Numbered from the stretch's first letter, positions 6,320 to 13,897 are shown. The stretch is DNA of 25,370 nucleotides from Actinomycetes bacterium (GCA_023403475.1 JAEYEL010000048.1:1-25370), one strand, 5' to 3'. The notes: generated from the letters alone by a model not told the origin. A program made the numbers and translations.

Positions 6320-9300
6320 CACTTCCCCATCTTCTTCAGAAAGTCGTACACGACTCCAAGCAGGTTGTCGCCCTCGCCTAACTTGAAGTAGCGCAGCGGC
6401 AACGTGAGCTTGCGCTTTTCCGCCAAGTAACGCCCGCCCGCGCGGCGAAGCGGCGTCATGCGGTCGCGCGGGATGTCGATGGGCTCCACCACGAGCCTTC
6501 CACCCGTCACGCTTACCATCTTGATATGATGCTCGTTCGCAAACGCCTTGATGCGCGCCTTCGCGAACAGGTTCTTCGCCGCCTGCGGCATATCAGGCCG
6601 CTTGCTTGCCATATCGGCGAGCACCTCTTCTGCGGCCTCCTCGGTGGCGGCGCTCGCCACTTTGCGGTACCAGAGCACGCGCTCGTCGGTATCGGGCACG
6701 TATTCCTCGGGCAGATAGGCATGTCCAGGAACGTTCACCGTGATGTCGGAAAGCGCCGGAGGAAGCGCATCGGCCGCGGTCGCATCGCCCTCGCGCGTGG
6801 CGTTTATGGCCTGCGCAAGCATTTGCGCGAACAAATCGAAACCAACAGCGCTCATGTTGCCCGACTGTTCAGCACCCAGAATGCTTCCCGCGCCGCGAAT
6901 CTCCAAATCGCGCATGGCTATGCGCATGCCGCTTCCCAAGTCCTGATGCTCATCGAGCGCGGTCAGACGCGCTTGGGCTTCCTCGGTCAGGCTTACGTGC
7001 TCAGGAAACATGAAGTACGCGTACGCCTGCACCGATGAACGACCCACACGCCCTTTGAGCTGGTACATCTGCGCCAACCCCAACCGTTGCGAATCTTCGA
7101 TGATAAGCGTGTTGGTGTGCGGGTTGTCTATGCCGCTCTCGATGATGGTGGTGGCCACCAGCACGTCCAACTCTCCTGCAGAGAAATCCTCCATCACGCG
7201 CTCGAGGTCGTCTTTGCCCATCTGCCCGTGCGCCACGCCCACGCGCGCTTCGCCGGCCGCCGCCAAAACGCGCGAAACCGCCTCGTCGATGGAGCGCACG
7301 CGGTTGCTCACATAGTACACCTGCCCGCCACGCGCCAACTCGCGCCTTATAGCGGCGCTCACCAAGTCGGGATCCCATTCGCCCACATGCACCTCCACCG
7401 CACGCCTGTTGTCGGGGGGCGTGAGGATAAGGCTCATATCACGCACGCCCGAAAGGCTCATCTGCATGGTGCGCGGAATGGGCGTGGCCGAAAGCGTGAG
7501 CACGTCGATGGACTCGCGCAGGTTCTTCAGCTGCTCTTTGTGCCCCACGCCGAAGCGTTGCTCCTCGTCGATGACGACCAGTCCCAGATCATGCGGGTTC
7601 ACGTCGCGCGAAAGCAGTCGGTGCGTGCCCACGAGCACCTGCACGTCTCCTTCCGCAAAACCCCGCAAGGCTTCCGCCTGCTGCGCCTGCGTGCGGAATC
7701 GGGAAAGCACCTCCACGCGAACCCCGAATGGCGTAAAACGGTCGCGGAAGTTCGCGAAGTGCTGCTGCGCCAAAATGGTGGTAGGGCACAGCACCATGAC
7801 CTGCTTTTTATCTTGCGTGGCTTTAAACGCCGCGCGCAAAGCCACCTCGGTCTTGCCGAAGCCAACATCCCCGCAGATGAGACGGTCCATAGGGCGCGCC
7901 GATTGCATATCGGCCTTCACATCGGCAATGGCCGCCAGCTGATCGGGCGTCTCCTGGTAGGGGAAGGCATCTTCCATCTCGCTCTGCCACGGCGTGTCCG
8001 CGCCGAAGCGGTAGCCCTGCGTGGCCGCCCGCCGCGCGTACACGTCAACCAAGTCGAACGCGAGCTTCTTGGTGGCCTTGCGCGCCTTGCCAAGCGCACG
8101 CGACCAGTCGCTCGTGTTCAGGCGCGTAAGCCGCGGGCTTGCCCCTTCCGGCCCCACATAGCGCGTCACGCGGTCGAGCTGCTCCACCGGCACGTAGAGC
8201 TTGTCACCTGCGGCGTATTCCAAAAGCAGGTAGTCCCGCGCCGTGCCGTCCACTTCACGACGTTGAAGCTCCTTGAAAAACGCCACGCCGTGCGCCGCAT
8301 GCACCACATAGTCGCCCGGCTTGTAGGGAAACGTTATCTCGGTGATGTCCACGCGCCTGCGGGTGCGCGACGCCGTGCGCGAACCCTGCGTGTCAGCAAG
8401 CGAGATGAGCGCGAGCTTCGCCTTGGGAATGACCATGCCGAGCGGAACGTCCACGTCCACCAAGTTGACCACTGCCCGACGAAGACGGCGTTTGGCGGCG
8501 CCGGGGGTTTCCTTTTTTGCGGCGAGCGACTGGGCGCTGCCGAGCGCCCCTTCTGCCCCGACCGGTCGCTCCTCAACCACATCGAGCACTTCCTGTATGG
8601 GCAGCCCGTTGTCCACCAGCGAAAGCTTCATGTCTTGGCGGGCGCGGTAGTTGGGCGCGGAAAGCGCCACCACGTAGTTGCTTTCTATGAGGCTTCTCAG
8701 CTTGCCGAAAAGCTTATCGGGACGCCCCGCCACGTCCACGCGCTTCACGGGCAGCTCGTCGTCAACTGCGCTTCCCACCTGCATGATGGAAAGGTAGGTG
8801 GCACGCTGACCCGCGCCGAAACTCAAACGCGCCGGCTCTGCGTACAGTCCGGCAAGCGCGATGTTGCTCCCCTTCGCACGGGCAGCTATATCGTCGTAAG
8901 CATGCGTCGCGTCGTCGAAGAGAGAGCGCGGCTCCATCGCACAGGTCAGCGCTCCCGCACCCACATAGTCTCCGAGCGTTGCCGGCTCATCGTACAGGTA
9001 AGGCAGGACCACATCGGCACCCTCGAAGCGCAAGCCGCCTTCAAGTTTTTCGGCCACGTCGCGCAGCGCCGGGTTCGTAAGCGCCGGCCGTGCGAGCTTC
9101 TTGCGGGCGCGGGCGAGCGCAGCGGCCGTGCAGGAAAACTCCACGACCGGGTATATTTCCACCGAGGAAAGCGAGGATATGGTCTGACCCGTGGTGGGCA
9201 CGATGCGGCGGATCTCGTCAAGCTCGTCTCCGAAGAAGTCGAGCCGTACGGGATACACCAAGTTTCCCGGGAACACATCGATGGTGCCGCCGCGCACGGC

Positions 9301-9858
9301 AAAGGTGCCAGGTCCTTCGAGTTCGCCCGTGTTCGCGTAGCCCCGCTCCTCAAGCACGCGGGCGACGTCTTCGAACGCATGCACGCCCGAAACCAACGCG
9401 CCCGGCATGTCGGAAAGATCGCTTCCCGCCTCAAGCGCAACAGGAGCGCATACGCGCTCTCTTGCCGGCGGCAACGTGCGCAGAAGAGCACGGGCGCTTG
9501 CCACCACCACGACGGGGCGCCCCGCAAAAAGCGCCCATGCCGCCTCCATGCGGTGCGCCACCTGAGCCGCGTTCGCCCGCTTAGGCGAAAACGGGTAGTC
9601 CGTTCGCTCGGGAAAACGCCGCACATGTTCCTCGCCCAGGTAGGCGGCCACGTTGCGGGCAAACGCCACGGCGGCATCTTCCCCCGCCACCACCGCAAGC
9701 GTCGGCTGCGGCTTATGGGCGAAGCGAGCCGCCACCAGAAAAGGACGTGCGGAAGCGGCCACGCTGAGCGCGGCATCCTCCCCCGCGTCGAGCTTGCCCC
9801 AGAACCCGTCCAAGCACCCCGACTTCTCAAGCGTGAACGTCAAAGAATCTATGAGCAT
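6319..9858 (-). CDS. mfd: Transcription-repair coupling factor Mfd
   Basis: Removes RNA polymerase stalled at DNA lesions and recruits UvrA. The 1179-residue length is right for Mfd. The order of domains is standard: a degenerate UvrB-like N-terminal module; the CarD-like RNA-polymerase-interacting domain near residue 515 (KPGDYVVHAAHGVAFF); helicase motif I near residue 660 (GDVGFGKTEVALRAAFKA); DEEQ near 762; LSATPIPRTMQ; and the TRG region with IDNPHTNTLII and QLKGRVGRSS. The C-terminal regulatory domain follows. I chose ATG 9858 because its MLIDSL N-terminus fits the family and GGGAAGG lies 12 nt upstream; an in-frame ATG at 9924 would add 22 atypical residues. The frame encodes an EamA transporter next, overlapping by one base. 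A 9-bp hairpin sits 80 bp upstream in the leader. Confidence 0.97.
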   Translation of the reverse strand: MLIDSLTFTLEKSGCLDGFWGKLDAGEDAALSVAASARPFLVAARFAHKPQPTLAVVAGEDAAVAFARNVAAYLGEEHVRRFPERTDYPFSPKRANAAQVAHRMEAAWALFAGRPVVVVASARALLRTLPPARERVCAPVALEAGSDLSDMPGALVSGVHAFEDVARVLEERGYANTGELEGPGTFAVRGGTIDVFPGNLVYPVRLDFFGDELDEIRRIVPTTGQTISSLSSVEIYPVVEFSCTAAALARARKKLARPALTNPALRDVAEKLEGGLRFEGADVVLPYLYDEPATLGDYVGAGALTCAMEPRSLFDDATHAYDDIAARAKGSNIALAGLYAEPARLSFGAGQRATYLSIMQVGSAVDDELPVKRVDVAGRPDKLFGKLRSLIESNYVVALSAPNYRARQDMKLSLVDNGLPIQEVLDVVEERPVGAEGALGSAQSLAAKKETPGAAKRRLRRAVVNLVDVDVPLGMVIPKAKLALISLADTQGSRTASRTRRRVDITEITFPYKPGDYVVHAAHGVAFFKELQRREVDGTARDYLLLEYAAGDKLYVPVEQLDRVTRYVGPEGASPRLTRLNTSDWSRALGKARKATKKLAFDLVDVYARRAATQGYRFGADTPWQSEMEDAFPYQETPDQLAAIADVKADMQSARPMDRLICGDVGFGKTEVALRAAFKATQDKKQVMVLCPTTILAQQHFANFRDRFTPFGVRVEVLSRFRTQAQQAEALRGFAEGDVQVLVGTHRLLSRDVNPHDLGLVVIDEEQRFGVGHKEQLKNLRESIDVLTLSATPIPRTMQMSLSGVRDMSLILTPPDNRRAVEVHVGEWDPDLVSAAIRRELARGGQVYYVSNRVRSIDEAVSRVLAAAGEARVGVAHGQMGKDDLERVMEDFSAGELDVLVATTIIESGIDNPHTNTLIIEDSQRLGLAQMYQLKGRVGRSSVQAYAYFMFPEHVSLTEEAQARLTALDEHQDLGSGMRIAMRDLEIRGAGSILGAEQSGNMSAVGFDLFAQMLAQAINATREGDATAADALPPALSDITVNVPGHAYLPEEYVPDTDERVLWYRKVASAATEEAAEEVLADMASKRPDMPQAAKNLFAKARIKAFANEHHIKMVSVTGGRLVVEPIDIPRDRMTPLRRAGGRYLAEKRKLTLPLRYFKLGEGDNLLGVVYDFLKKMGK

Positions 9859-9939
9859 GTGAAACGCGAACCTTCCCGTACCGTAACCACCCACGCACGC
9901 ACCGCCCGCCACCTGCAGCGGCATTCAAGCAACACGAAA

Positions 9940-9961
9940 AGCCGCCGTTTTCACGGCGGCT
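9940..9961. terminator. Hairpin with GAAA tetraloop upstream of mfd
   Basis: AGCCGCCGT (9940-9948) and ACGGCGGCT (9953-9961) pair perfectly over 9 bp. Read on the minus strand the loop is GAAA and the stem is followed by TTTTCG; on the plus strand by CGTTTTC. It looks like a short bidirectional terminator. On the minus strand it would stop transcripts entering mfd from the right, or attenuate mfd if the promoter lies further upstream. Confidence 0.6.
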
Positions 9962-10173
9962 CGTTTTCAGCCGGTACAGTTTACTACAAAAGGCGACTAT
10001 GCAACGAAAAACTTATGTTCTCGGACGATTATGCAACGCGAATGCTTTTCGCTGGATATTCCTCATAACGAAAAACCGCGCGCAAGATGCAAGCGCAAGA
10101 TGCAAGCCTGCCAACACAAGCCGGTGCACTTGCATCTCCTGTTGATGCATCTTGGAGGCTTTTACTCCAGATC
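9962..10173. other. Gap between mfd leader and antitoxin remnant
   Basis: The mfd-to-antitoxin gap is 315 bp in total (9859-10173). It holds the hairpin above, AT-rich DNA at 9978-10075, and the operator-like repeats at 10080-10153. One small plus-strand frame, ATG 10031 to TGA 10177 (48 codons), ends in an ATGA overlap with the antitoxin start. Its Cys/His-rich product resembles nothing I know and it has no clear ribosome-binding site, so I do not call it a gene. Confidence 0.5.
10084..10153. promoter_or_regulatory. Operator-like cluster of AAGATGCA half-sites
   Basis: Four copies of AAGATGCA or its complement lie in 70 bp: AAGATGCAAG at 10084 and 10097 (inside a perfect 13-bp direct repeat, 10080-10092 and 10093-10105), CTTGCATCT at 10129-10137, and TGCATCTT at 10146-10153. 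The second and third form the inverted repeat GATGCAAG/CTTGCATC. Direct and inverted short half-sites just upstream of a ribbon-helix-helix gene are what such autorepressors bind. Confidence 0.55.
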
Positions 10174-10460
10174 ATGAAAACAGCCGAAGAGCTTGAAAAA
10201 AGTTCGGAATCACGCCGGAAAGAATCGCCGAAATAGACAGGGATGCCGAACAAGGCATCCTGCATGGCGTAGCCGTAGATACAGTCACAGGACCAGGACG
10301 ACCGCCAATGTTCGATGAGCCAATGAGGCAGGTGACATTCAAGGCACCGGATGGCAAAGTGGAGGCCATGGACAAGCGAGCCAAACAGCTCGGCATGAAA
10401 CGGTCGGACTACCTGAGGCAACTGGTCGAAAACGATCTCCGTTGCGCCGGCGTAGCCTAA
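10174..10460 (+). pseudogene. Ribbon-helix-helix antitoxin, interrupted by a -1 frameshift at an A6 run
   Basis: Starting at ATG 10174 the frame reads MKTAEELEK and then hits TAG at 10234. Shifting back one base at the six A residues (10196-10201) restores an unbroken frame to TAA 10460, about 95 residues in all: FGITPERIAEIDRDAEQGI near the start, a GRPPMF segment in the middle, and RAKQLGMKRSDYLRQLVEN at the end. The last part is a CopG-type ribbon-helix-helix tail. The pattern matches small type II antitoxins I have met in Coriobacteriia and bifidobacteria, where the N-terminal part contacts the toxin. GGAGG at 10154 lies 15 nt before the start, rather far. No partner toxin is recognisable on either side. 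It could be a true pseudogene, a homopolymer sequencing error, or a slippage site. Confidence 0.7.
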
Positions 10461-10470
10461 AAAACTTCGC

Positions 10471-10529
10471 CGCGACGTAAAGAAGCGGAAGACGCACCCT
10501 TGCCTGCGTTGGTCGGCACGGCAAACGCA
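10471..10529. repeat. Dispersed 59-bp repeat, copy 1
   Basis: Aligns without gaps to 12583-12641 at 46 of 59 positions, including identical ends (CGCGACG and CGGCAAACGCA) and a shared GCACC core. It lies between the convergent antitoxin remnant and the DUF4143-type ATPase. Most differences are transitions, consistent with an old duplicated element. Confidence 0.8.
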
Positions 10530-10539
10530 GGCAAGGGTG
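10495..10539. terminator. Perfect 16-bp inverted repeat between convergent genes
   Basis: CACCCTTGCCTGCGTT at 10495-10510 pairs exactly with 10524-10539 around a 13-nt loop. It begins 12 bp beyond the ATPase stop codon and 35 bp beyond the antitoxin stop, so it is placed to end transcription from both sides. Neither flank has a clean T-run, only pyrimidine-rich DNA on the minus strand, so an RNA-stability role is possible. Confidence 0.6.
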
Positions 10540-10550
10540 TTGAACACCTC

Positions 10551-11720
10551 CTAGAACAAGGGGATCTCTCCTCGAAGAAATGCTTCGACCGGGTTGTTTC
10601 CGTCGCCCAAAACAAGCGGCTGGGCATCGGGACGCCGTCCGCAGAAGTCGCCGATACCGCTTTTCTTCACGCGGCCGCTTTTGACCTCAATGGCAACAAC
10701 GTCCTCGCCTCGCTTGGCCACGAAGTCGACCTCTTTGTCGCCGTCCCTCCACCAGAAAAGGTCGAAACTCTCTTTCTGCTTTTCGGCAAGAAGATACGCG
10801 CCCACAGCTGTTTCCACAAGGTGACCTCGCAAGGAATGATCTTCAAGCAAGCTTCCCTTCCCACGCCACGAAGCCGTCATGAGAGACGGATCATGAACCA
10901 TGAGCCGCGGCGAGCTCTTGCGCGTTCGCAGCTGTTTATCATCGAATTTCTGAAGCCCCGACATCATGCCCGCACCGGACAGCAGATCGAGATAATGCTT
11001 CACGACATCGGTGTTTCCTTTGTCGTCCAACTGCCCCAATATTTTCCGATACGATAGTTCTTGGGCGGAATACTGCGCGCCGAGCTCGAAGAGCTCGCGC
11101 ATGAGAGCGGGCTTGCGCACGGTTTCCATCTGCAGAACGTCGCGCGATATGGTAGTCTCTATGATCGAGTCGCGCATGTACTCTTTCCACCGACGCGCAT
11201 CACTGCGAAAAACAGCCGCTCCAGGGTATCCGCCGAATTGCAGGAAATCCTCAAAAGTATATCCGAACGCGTCAGCCATCTCGCTCAAACCCCAATGGGT
11301 CGACCGAAGAAGCTCGAAGCGCCCGGCAAGGGATTCGGTAAGACCTTGGCTTATCAACAAGGAAGACGATCCCGAAAGAACGACCAGAAGAGGAAAGTCA
11401 TTCCAAGAATCCTCGTCCCACAGACCCTTCACCGCTTCGGACCACTGCCTGACCTTCTGCACTTCGTCCAGAACCAACACGGCGGGTCTGCCGGCATCCG
11501 CAAGCCGCCGTGCTTGCCGCCATTCAAGTTCCAGCCACGCAGCATTGCGCTCAATTGAGGAATCTGCCGTAGCCAAGCGGTACGGAAGCCCCGATGATTT
11601 CACCGCCTGTTTGACAGCCGTCGTCTTTCCCGTCTGCCGAGGACCCACCACTATCTGAATGAACCGCCTTGGCTCCGCAAGCCTTTTTTCAAGCACACGG
11701 GAAACATCTCTTCTGTACAC
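10551..11720 (-). CDS. AAA_14/DUF4143-type ATPase
   Basis: A 389-residue cytoplasmic ATPase of the widespread AAA_14-DUF4143 class. Walker A is G26-P-R-Q-T-G-K32-T33, Walker B is VLVLDEVQ with D85-E86, and LSGSSSLL follows as sensor 1. The C-terminal DUF4143 part ends in a PD-(D/E)XK-like core: EVDFVAKR, then VVAIEVKSG, whose Asp and Glu-x-Lys are the nuclease-type residues. Cellular roles of this class are poorly known; many sit in accessory DNA. I prefer GTG 11720 because AAAGGG lies 5 nt upstream and the N-terminus YRRDVSRVLEKRL fits the family. ATG 11768 in the same frame would start inside the loop of a 15-bp inverted repeat with little ribosome-binding sequence. The promoter region is much AT-richer than its surroundings, suggesting acquisition. 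Confidence 0.85.
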   Translation of the reverse strand: MYRRDVSRVLEKRLAEPRRFIQIVVGPRQTGKTTAVKQAVKSSGLPYRLATADSSIERNAAWLELEWRQARRLADAGRPAVLVLDEVQKVRQWSEAVKGLWDEDSWNDFPLLVVLSGSSSLLISQGLTESLAGRFELLRSTHWGLSEMADAFGYTFEDFLQFGGYPGAAVFRSDARRWKEYMRDSIIETTISRDVLQMETVRKPALMRELFELGAQYSAQELSYRKILGQLDDKGNTDVVKHYLDLLSGAGMMSGLQKFDDKQLRTRKSSPRLMVHDPSLMTASWRGKGSLLEDHSLRGHLVETAVGAYLLAEKQKESFDLFWWRDGDKEVDFVAKRGEDVVAIEVKSGRVKKSGIGDFCGRRPDAQPLVLGDGNNPVEAFLRGEIPLF

Positions 11721-11752
11721 GGAAGCCCTTTCCCCATCTATAGTAATTTTAA

Positions 11753-11786
11753 TAGGTAAAGCTATCATTTTTGATAGCTTTACCTA
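11753..11786. promoter_or_regulatory. Perfect 15-bp inverted repeat in the ATPase leader
   Basis: TAGGTAAAGCTATCA (11753-11767) and its exact complement (11772-11786) flank TTTT. It lies just downstream of the predicted transcription start and upstream of the GTG start. As DNA it could be an operator; as RNA it forms a strong hairpin whose loop exposes an alternative ATG (11768). Confidence 0.75.
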
Positions 11787-11795
11787 GCATTTTTC

Positions 11796-11824
11796 ATTCT
11801 AACAGTAAATGTAAGGAACGGCAA
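11796..11824 (-). promoter_or_regulatory. Candidate promoter of the ATPase gene
   Basis: On the minus strand TTGCCG (11824-11819) and TAGAAT (11801-11796) are 17 nt apart, giving a start at about 11789, right at the edge of the inverted repeat. Confidence 0.5.
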
Positions 11825-11863
11825 CGAAAAGGAGAGCCGCAGTGCAAAAAAGCGCACGAACGT

Positions 11864-12535
11864 TCAGGAAATCCTAGCGATCGTCCCTTCCAAGCGATTC
11901 TTGTACACGCTGTTCGATGTGTAGAGCGCGGCGGCGGGATTGTTGCCGGTAAGGAAATCCTTGGCCACAAGCGTGGTGACGGGCGCATTCGAATACTTGC
12001 AGAACAGCGCGTCGTGACCCACGCAAATGCCCATGAGAATGTTGAGGTCGGTGCCCGTGCGGTTGAGGAGTTCCGCCTGCATGATGGGATTGCACAGCAC
12101 GCCGCCCTGCGTTCCATCCTCTTTTGCCGAAAGGCCAAGGTCGCAACGATGGTTGCCATCGAGCTTGCACCCAACGCCCTCCACCTCGAAACCAGCGCGC
12201 TCGAGCAGCTTAGCCAGAATCCGGGTTTCGGAAAGCAGGGACACGCATGTCGCGATGCCGACGCGCTTAGCGCCGATGAAATGCGCGAACTTGAGCGTGT
12301 CCTCCACGCGAGACGAGTTCACCGTCTCCTCGCTCACGCGCGCGGCGGCCTCCATGAGCACATGGTTCTCGGGACTTGCATAGCGCGCGTTCACCGATTC
12401 GCGCAATTCGCCATTGATCTGATGCTGACTGCAGTTCTTCGGCTCCTGCTCGTCCGGCCACTCGCACGCCCCAAAACCGCACCGCGCGCAGGCGAGATGG
12501 CTGTCACGCTGCCCGTTACTTTCCGCAAGCCCCAT
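11864..12535 (-). CDS. DUF1847-family metal-binding protein
   Basis: A 223-residue soluble protein. The N-terminus has a cysteine cluster CARCGFGAC followed by WPDEQEPKNC, as in DUF1847 proteins, where it is thought to bind a metal or iron-sulfur cluster. The rest is an alpha/beta domain with TLKFAHFIGAKRVGIATC, an RCDLGL segment, CNPIMQAELLN, and GICVGHDALFCKYSNAPVT. The Cys and His of the last stretch are also conserved in the family as I remember it. Biochemical role unknown. The start ATG 12535 is preceded by AAGGGG at good spacing; ATG 12556 in the same frame is a possible alternative. A TATAAT box (12576-12571) lies upstream. It is on its own: the ATPase promoter lies 40 bp past its stop codon. 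Confidence 0.85.
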   Translation of the reverse strand: MGLAESNGQRDSHLACARCGFGACEWPDEQEPKNCSQHQINGELRESVNARYASPENHVLMEAAARVSEETVNSSRVEDTLKFAHFIGAKRVGIATCVSLLSETRILAKLLERAGFEVEGVGCKLDGNHRCDLGLSAKEDGTQGGVLCNPIMQAELLNRTGTDLNILMGICVGHDALFCKYSNAPVTTLVAKDFLTGNNPAAALYTSNSVYKNRLEGTIARIS

Positions 12536-12570
12536 TCCTTCCCCTTCCGTTCGCATCCTTCGATAAGGGC

Positions 12571-12576
12571 ATTATA
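12571..12576 (-). promoter_or_regulatory. TATAAT box of the DUF1847 gene
   Basis: A perfect TATAAT on the minus strand, 36 nt before the chosen ATG. No convincing -35 is seen; the expected place falls inside the 59-bp repeat copy 2. Confidence 0.5.
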
Positions 12577-12582
12577 GCGGAG

Positions 12583-12641
12583 CGCGACGCGAAGAAACAG
12601 AAGATGCACCGTTTGGTGCGCCGGCCGGCGCGGCAAACGCA
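12583..12641. repeat. Dispersed 59-bp repeat, copy 2
   Basis: Second copy of the element at 10471-10529, same orientation and length. Here the middle folds differently: a GC-rich palindrome GCGCCGGCCGGCGC enclosed by CGTTTG and CAAACG. It lies just upstream of the DUF1847 promoter, so it is not tied to a gene end as copy 1 is. Confidence 0.8.
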
Positions 12642-12681
12642 AAAGAGCAGCGTTCCTGCTGCCGGCGCGCCATGGGCAAAA

Positions 12682-12790
12682 CTTGCAAAAGAAGTCGAAA
12701 AATGCAAAAAGAAACTGCCGCACTCCCAAGGAAATCAAAGCTTGCAAAAGATGTCGAAAAATGCAAAAATTGTCAAAACTTGCAAAAGGA
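12682..12790 (+). repeat. Direct repeats of a 29-bp TTGCAAAAG motif before the second ATPase
   Basis: Two 29-bp copies at 12682-12710 and 12741-12769 differ at one base (AAGAAG against AAGATG), and a third, partial copy (CTTGCAAAAGG) at 12779-12789 runs into the ribosome-binding site. The second copy could also serve as a promoter: TTGCAA, 17 nt, AAAAAT. In the gene's frame the stretch would encode a Lys-rich peptide, but the better start lies after it. Confidence 0.75.
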
Positions 12791-12796
12791 GGCATC

Positions 12797-13897
12797 GTGG
12801 CGCGCGTAAAAAACCCATTCACACCCAGTTTCGGGCAGATACCGCCCTTCATGGCCGGGCGCGAACATCTCATAAACGACATCGTTCAGGCATTCGATGA
12901 CGGTCCGGGAAACCCCAACCTCTCCACTATCTTCGTCGGCGCACGCGGAACGGGGAAAACGTCGCTTCTCTCCTATCTTTCGCAGGAGGCAGCCGCACAT
13001 GGATGGGTTTCCGCGAACACCTCGGCTATGCCCGGCATGCTCGACGACATTCTGCAGCGCGCCCGGGAATCCGCAAGCGAGTTCATTGAAGAACAGGGCA
13101 AGGTTCGCGTTGCCGGCATCTCCGTCGGTCAGTTTTTCGGGGTTGATTTCGAGTACCCCGATTCCCCGCAAGGCAATTGGCGAACCAAGATGAACGCGCT
13201 GTTCAAAGAACTGGAAGCCTACGACATAGGGTTGCTCATCACCATAGACGAAGTGCGCATCGACCTGGACGAGATGATTCAATTCGCATCTGTCTACCAA
13301 CACTTCGTGCGCGAAGGAAAGAAGGTCGCGCTCCTTATGGCGGGACTCCCTTACAAAATATCGGCCCTTTTGAGAAACGATTCGGTATCGTTTCTTAGAC
13401 GCGCGCAGATTCATCAACTCGGGCGCATCGACGACTACGAAATAAAGCATGCGCTCGAGCAGACCATCAACCAGGCAGGGCGCAAGATCGCAGCAAAAGC
13501 TCTGGACTCAGCGGTGCACGCGATAGACGGATTTCCCTTCATGATGCAGCTCGTGGGTTTCCGCACCTGGGCCGTGCATCCCGAAAACACCGTCATTTCC
13601 GCAGACGACGTCTCAGCCGGCATCAAGCTGGCAAATGCGGAAATGCGAGCGCGCATTCTGGAAACAACCTATCGCGAGCTCTCGAAAGGCGACCTGAAAT
13701 TCCTACGCGCCATGCTTCCCGACGAAGACGAAAGCACCGTGGCCACCATCGCAAAGCGAATGGGCGTGAAAAGCAATTACGCAGGGCAGTACAAACGACG
13801 GCTGCTCGAACAGGGAGTCATCGGAGAGCGCGGAACCAGCGCAGTGGGATTCGACATACCGGGGTTCAGAGAACTTCTGGAAGAGACACAAAACTAG
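12797..13897 (+). CDS. AAA/STAND-like ATPase with C-terminal winged helix
   Basis: A 366-residue cytoplasmic protein. Walker A is G48-A-R-G-T-G-K54-T55 and Walker B is LLITIDEV near residue 140. VALLMAGLPYKI follows as sensor strand, and a lid region precedes a C-terminal winged helix-turn-helix (STVATIAKRMGVKSNYAGQYKRRLLEQGVI, quoted in part: STVATIAKRMG, YKRRLLEQGVI). The build resembles Orc1/Cdc6-like and STAND-type ATPases of unknown role common in actinobacteria. GTG 12797 is chosen because AAAGGAGG lies 4 nt upstream; the same frame is open for 38 more Lys-rich codons through direct repeats, which I take as leader. It is followed 31 nt later by nth with its own strong ribosome-binding site, so the two are probably co-transcribed. 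Confidence 0.85.
   Translation: MARVKNPFTPSFGQIPPFMAGREHLINDIVQAFDDGPGNPNLSTIFVGARGTGKTSLLSYLSQEAAAHGWVSANTSAMPGMLDDILQRARESASEFIEEQGKVRVAGISVGQFFGVDFEYPDSPQGNWRTKMNALFKELEAYDIGLLITIDEVRIDLDEMIQFASVYQHFVREGKKVALLMAGLPYKISALLRNDSVSFLRRAQIHQLGRIDDYEIKHALEQTINQAGRKIAAKALDSAVHAIDGFPFMMQLVGFRTWAVHPENTVISADDVSAGIKLANAEMRARILETTYRELSKGDLKFLRAMLPDEDESTVATIAKRMGVKSNYAGQYKRRLLEQGVIGERGTSAVGFDIPGFRELLEETQN

Noticed and set aside
7087..10068. Open frame of 993 codons on the plus strand
   Set aside because: It lies antisense across most of mfd, which has all its domain motifs. Its translation is rich in Arg and His with no domain pattern, as expected from the complement of a GC-rich gene.
10031..10177. 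48-codon frame overlapping the antitoxin start by ATGA
   Set aside because: Tempting as a toxin remnant because of the overlap, but it has no ribosome-binding site, no known toxin motif, and runs through the operator-like repeats. Kept only as a remark.
10029..10547. Minus-strand frame of 172 codons through the antitoxin region
   Set aside because: Its complement gives a recognisable ribbon-helix-helix protein with one frameshift, while this frame gives a Cys/Phe/Arg-rich product without motif or ribosome-binding site.
12683..12796. Lys-rich 38-residue N-terminus of the second ATPase
   Set aside because: It is the translation of a direct-repeat leader; GTG 12797 has AAAGGAGG at ideal spacing and gives a normal start.
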